A program made the translations under genes and the position numbers. Shown in pieces: positions 14,034 through 14,670 of a DNA stretch of 14,670 nucleotides. The stretch spans positions 1 through 14,670 of the forward strand of contig CBDUKB010000058.1 of assembly GCA_965367695.1 (NCBI GenBank), given 5' to 3'. The notes beneath the pieces were generated by a model, which was not told the origin of the DNA, ran no database searches, and worked only from the letters and a program-made list of their open reading frames with translations. Each line of letters starts with the position of its first letter. Within the stretch, counting starts at the first letter, position 1. The DNA is from Putridiphycobacter sp965367695 (lineage in GTDB: Bacteria > Bacteroidota > Bacteroidia > Flavobacteriales_D > Crocinitomicaceae).

Positions 14034-14042
14034 CAAATTAAA

Positions 14043-14051
14043 TAAATGCTT
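14043..14051 (-). promoter_or_regulatory. Shared AAGCATTTA box, rluB side
   Basis: On the minus strand AAGCATTTA lies 9 bases upstream of the putative rluB -7 element. An identical box faces the other way at 14101-14109, making a perfect 9-base inverted repeat with a 49-base spacer. Confidence 0.4.
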
Positions 14052-14100
14052 GTAACTCCTTTTAAAATAAAGAAATTTCAAGGCATTCGGTATTTATTAA

Positions 14101-14109
14101 AAGCATTTA
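14101..14109 (+). promoter_or_regulatory. Shared AAGCATTTA box, helicase side
   Basis: AAGCATTTA lies 13 bases upstream of the putative helicase -7 element and is identical to the box upstream of the divergent rluB promoter. Confidence 0.4.
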
Positions 14110-14122
14110 AGAAAACAAAGAT

Positions 14123-14130
14123 TATCTTTG
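14123..14130 (+). promoter_or_regulatory. Putative helicase gene -7 promoter element
   Basis: TATCTTTG fits the TAnnTTTG consensus (same eight bases as upstream of panD) and ends 15 bases before the ATG at 14146. No TTG is seen at the usual -33 spacing. Confidence 0.5.
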
Positions 14131-14145
14131 TCTAAAATTCCACCT

Positions 14146-14670
14146 ATGAAGTTTTCAGATTATCCGATCGCATTAGAGATCAAGCAGAATTTAGAAGATT
14201 TGAAAATGATCCGTCCAACGGATATTCAGTATAAAACCATTTCACCCATTATGCGTGAAGAGGATGTGTTGGCCATTGCCCAAACTGGAACCGGTAAAAC
14301 AGCAGCTTTTGTCATTCCTATTTTAGACCGTATTCAAAAAAGTAAAACTTCTAGAAGATCAGAAGGAATTCGGTGTTTGGTGATGGTACCGACCCGAGAA
14401 TTGGCACTACAAATTACAGATGCTTTTCACGATATAGGTAGAAATTTAAAGGTAAAAACAGCTTGTGTGTTCGGTGGAGTAGGACAAGACGATCAAATTT
14501 TAGCCTTAGAAAAAGGAATTGATATTTTAGTCACCACACCCGGTAGAATGTTTGATTTTTTACACCAAGGTCACATTCGTTTAAACCGTGTAGAAATTTT
14601 AGTATTGGACGAAGCAGATCATATGTTAGATTTAGGTTTCGTAAAGGACATTGATGATGTCATTAATTTT
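14146..14670 (+). CDS. DEAD-box ATP-dependent RNA helicase, N-terminal part (cut by right edge)
   Basis: The first 175 codons are present and the frame is open to the right edge. They cover most of the first RecA-like domain: a Q-motif region (MIRPTDIQYKTI), Walker A AQTGTGKT (motif I), PTRELA (Ia), GG (Ib region), TTPGR, and the Walker B motif DEAD within LVLDEADHMLDLGF. DEAD-box proteins use ATP to unwind short RNA duplexes and remodel RNA-protein complexes, for example in ribosome assembly or mRNA turnover, often under cold stress. The second RecA domain and C-terminal tail that would separate RhlE, CsdA or DbpA types are outside the window, so I give no symbol; RhlE-type is the best guess. 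It is divergent from the pseudouridine synthase gene. Confidence 0.95.
   Translation, partial: MKFSDYPIALEIKQNLEDLKMIRPTDIQYKTISPIMREEDVLAIAQTGTGKTAAFVIPILDRIQKSKTSRRSEGIRCLVMVPTRELALQITDAFHDIGRNLKVKTACVFGGVGQDDQILALEKGIDILVTTPGRMFDFLHQGHIRLNRVEILVLDEADHMLDLGFVKDIDDVINF

Noticed and set aside
1..14670. CRISPR array, tRNA or rRNA genes
   Set aside because: No regularly spaced repeats, cloverleaf-like sequence with a TTCGA-type T-loop in context, or rRNA-like segments were seen in the intergenic regions, all of which are shorter than 300 bases.

Overview
The window looks like chromosomal DNA from a member of the Bacteroidota: AT-rich, densely packed, with few convincing Shine-Dalgarno sites and several copies of the Bacteroidota -7 promoter element TAnnTTTG just upstream of genes. 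The proteins agree: a TonB N-terminus of the Bacteroidota type, a DNA primase whose N-terminal zinc finger has lost most ligands, an RF2 without the usual frameshift site, a Lys-rich N-terminal tail on a pseudouridine synthase, and a cupin-less ManC. I cannot assign a genus. No tRNA, rRNA, CRISPR array, insertion sequence, phage gene or defence gene is visible. The gene content is mostly core housekeeping, and I do not see a convincing new multi-gene system.

Layout. Positions 1-968 (minus strand) hold gcvH, a VanZ-family membrane protein and the start of a tonB gene cut by the left edge. A divergent promoter region (969-1136) leads to prfB (plus), then a tight three-gene run: panD, a flippase-like UPF0104 membrane protein and rfaE2 (ADP-heptose synthesis). 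Converging on rfaE2 after only 8 bases is a minus-strand pair, a SprT-like metalloprotease followed by manC (GDP-mannose synthesis). A second divergent region (5863-5978) leads to six plus-strand genes with gaps of at most 6 bases: dnaG, an MscS-type channel, a membrane-anchored FMN/Fe-S glutamate-synthase-like protein, rdgB, a PhnP-like metallo-hydrolase and a membrane-anchored GH25 lysozyme. A 275-base repeat-bearing intergenic region (12861-13135) separates this run from a convergent rluB-type pseudouridine synthase. A third divergent region (14006-14145) leads to a DEAD-box RNA helicase cut by the right edge.

Themes. Envelope sugar metabolism is represented by rfaE2 and manC. Genome maintenance is represented by dnaG, rdgB and sprT. 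Ribosome and translation functions are represented by prfB, the pseudouridine synthase and the helicase. Many adjacent genes overlap or touch, and four genes probably start at TTG or GTG, three of them across the stop codon of the upstream gene, which suggests translational coupling.

The signals most worth a second look are non-coding: a 9-base box (AAGCATTTA) placed in the same orientation upstream of both divergent promoters at 14026-14130; inverted repeats in the dnaG and gcvH promoter regions; and a duplicated 67-69-base intergenic unit that shares a 15-mer with the 3' end of the lysozyme gene. No gene-free stretch exceeds 300 bases.
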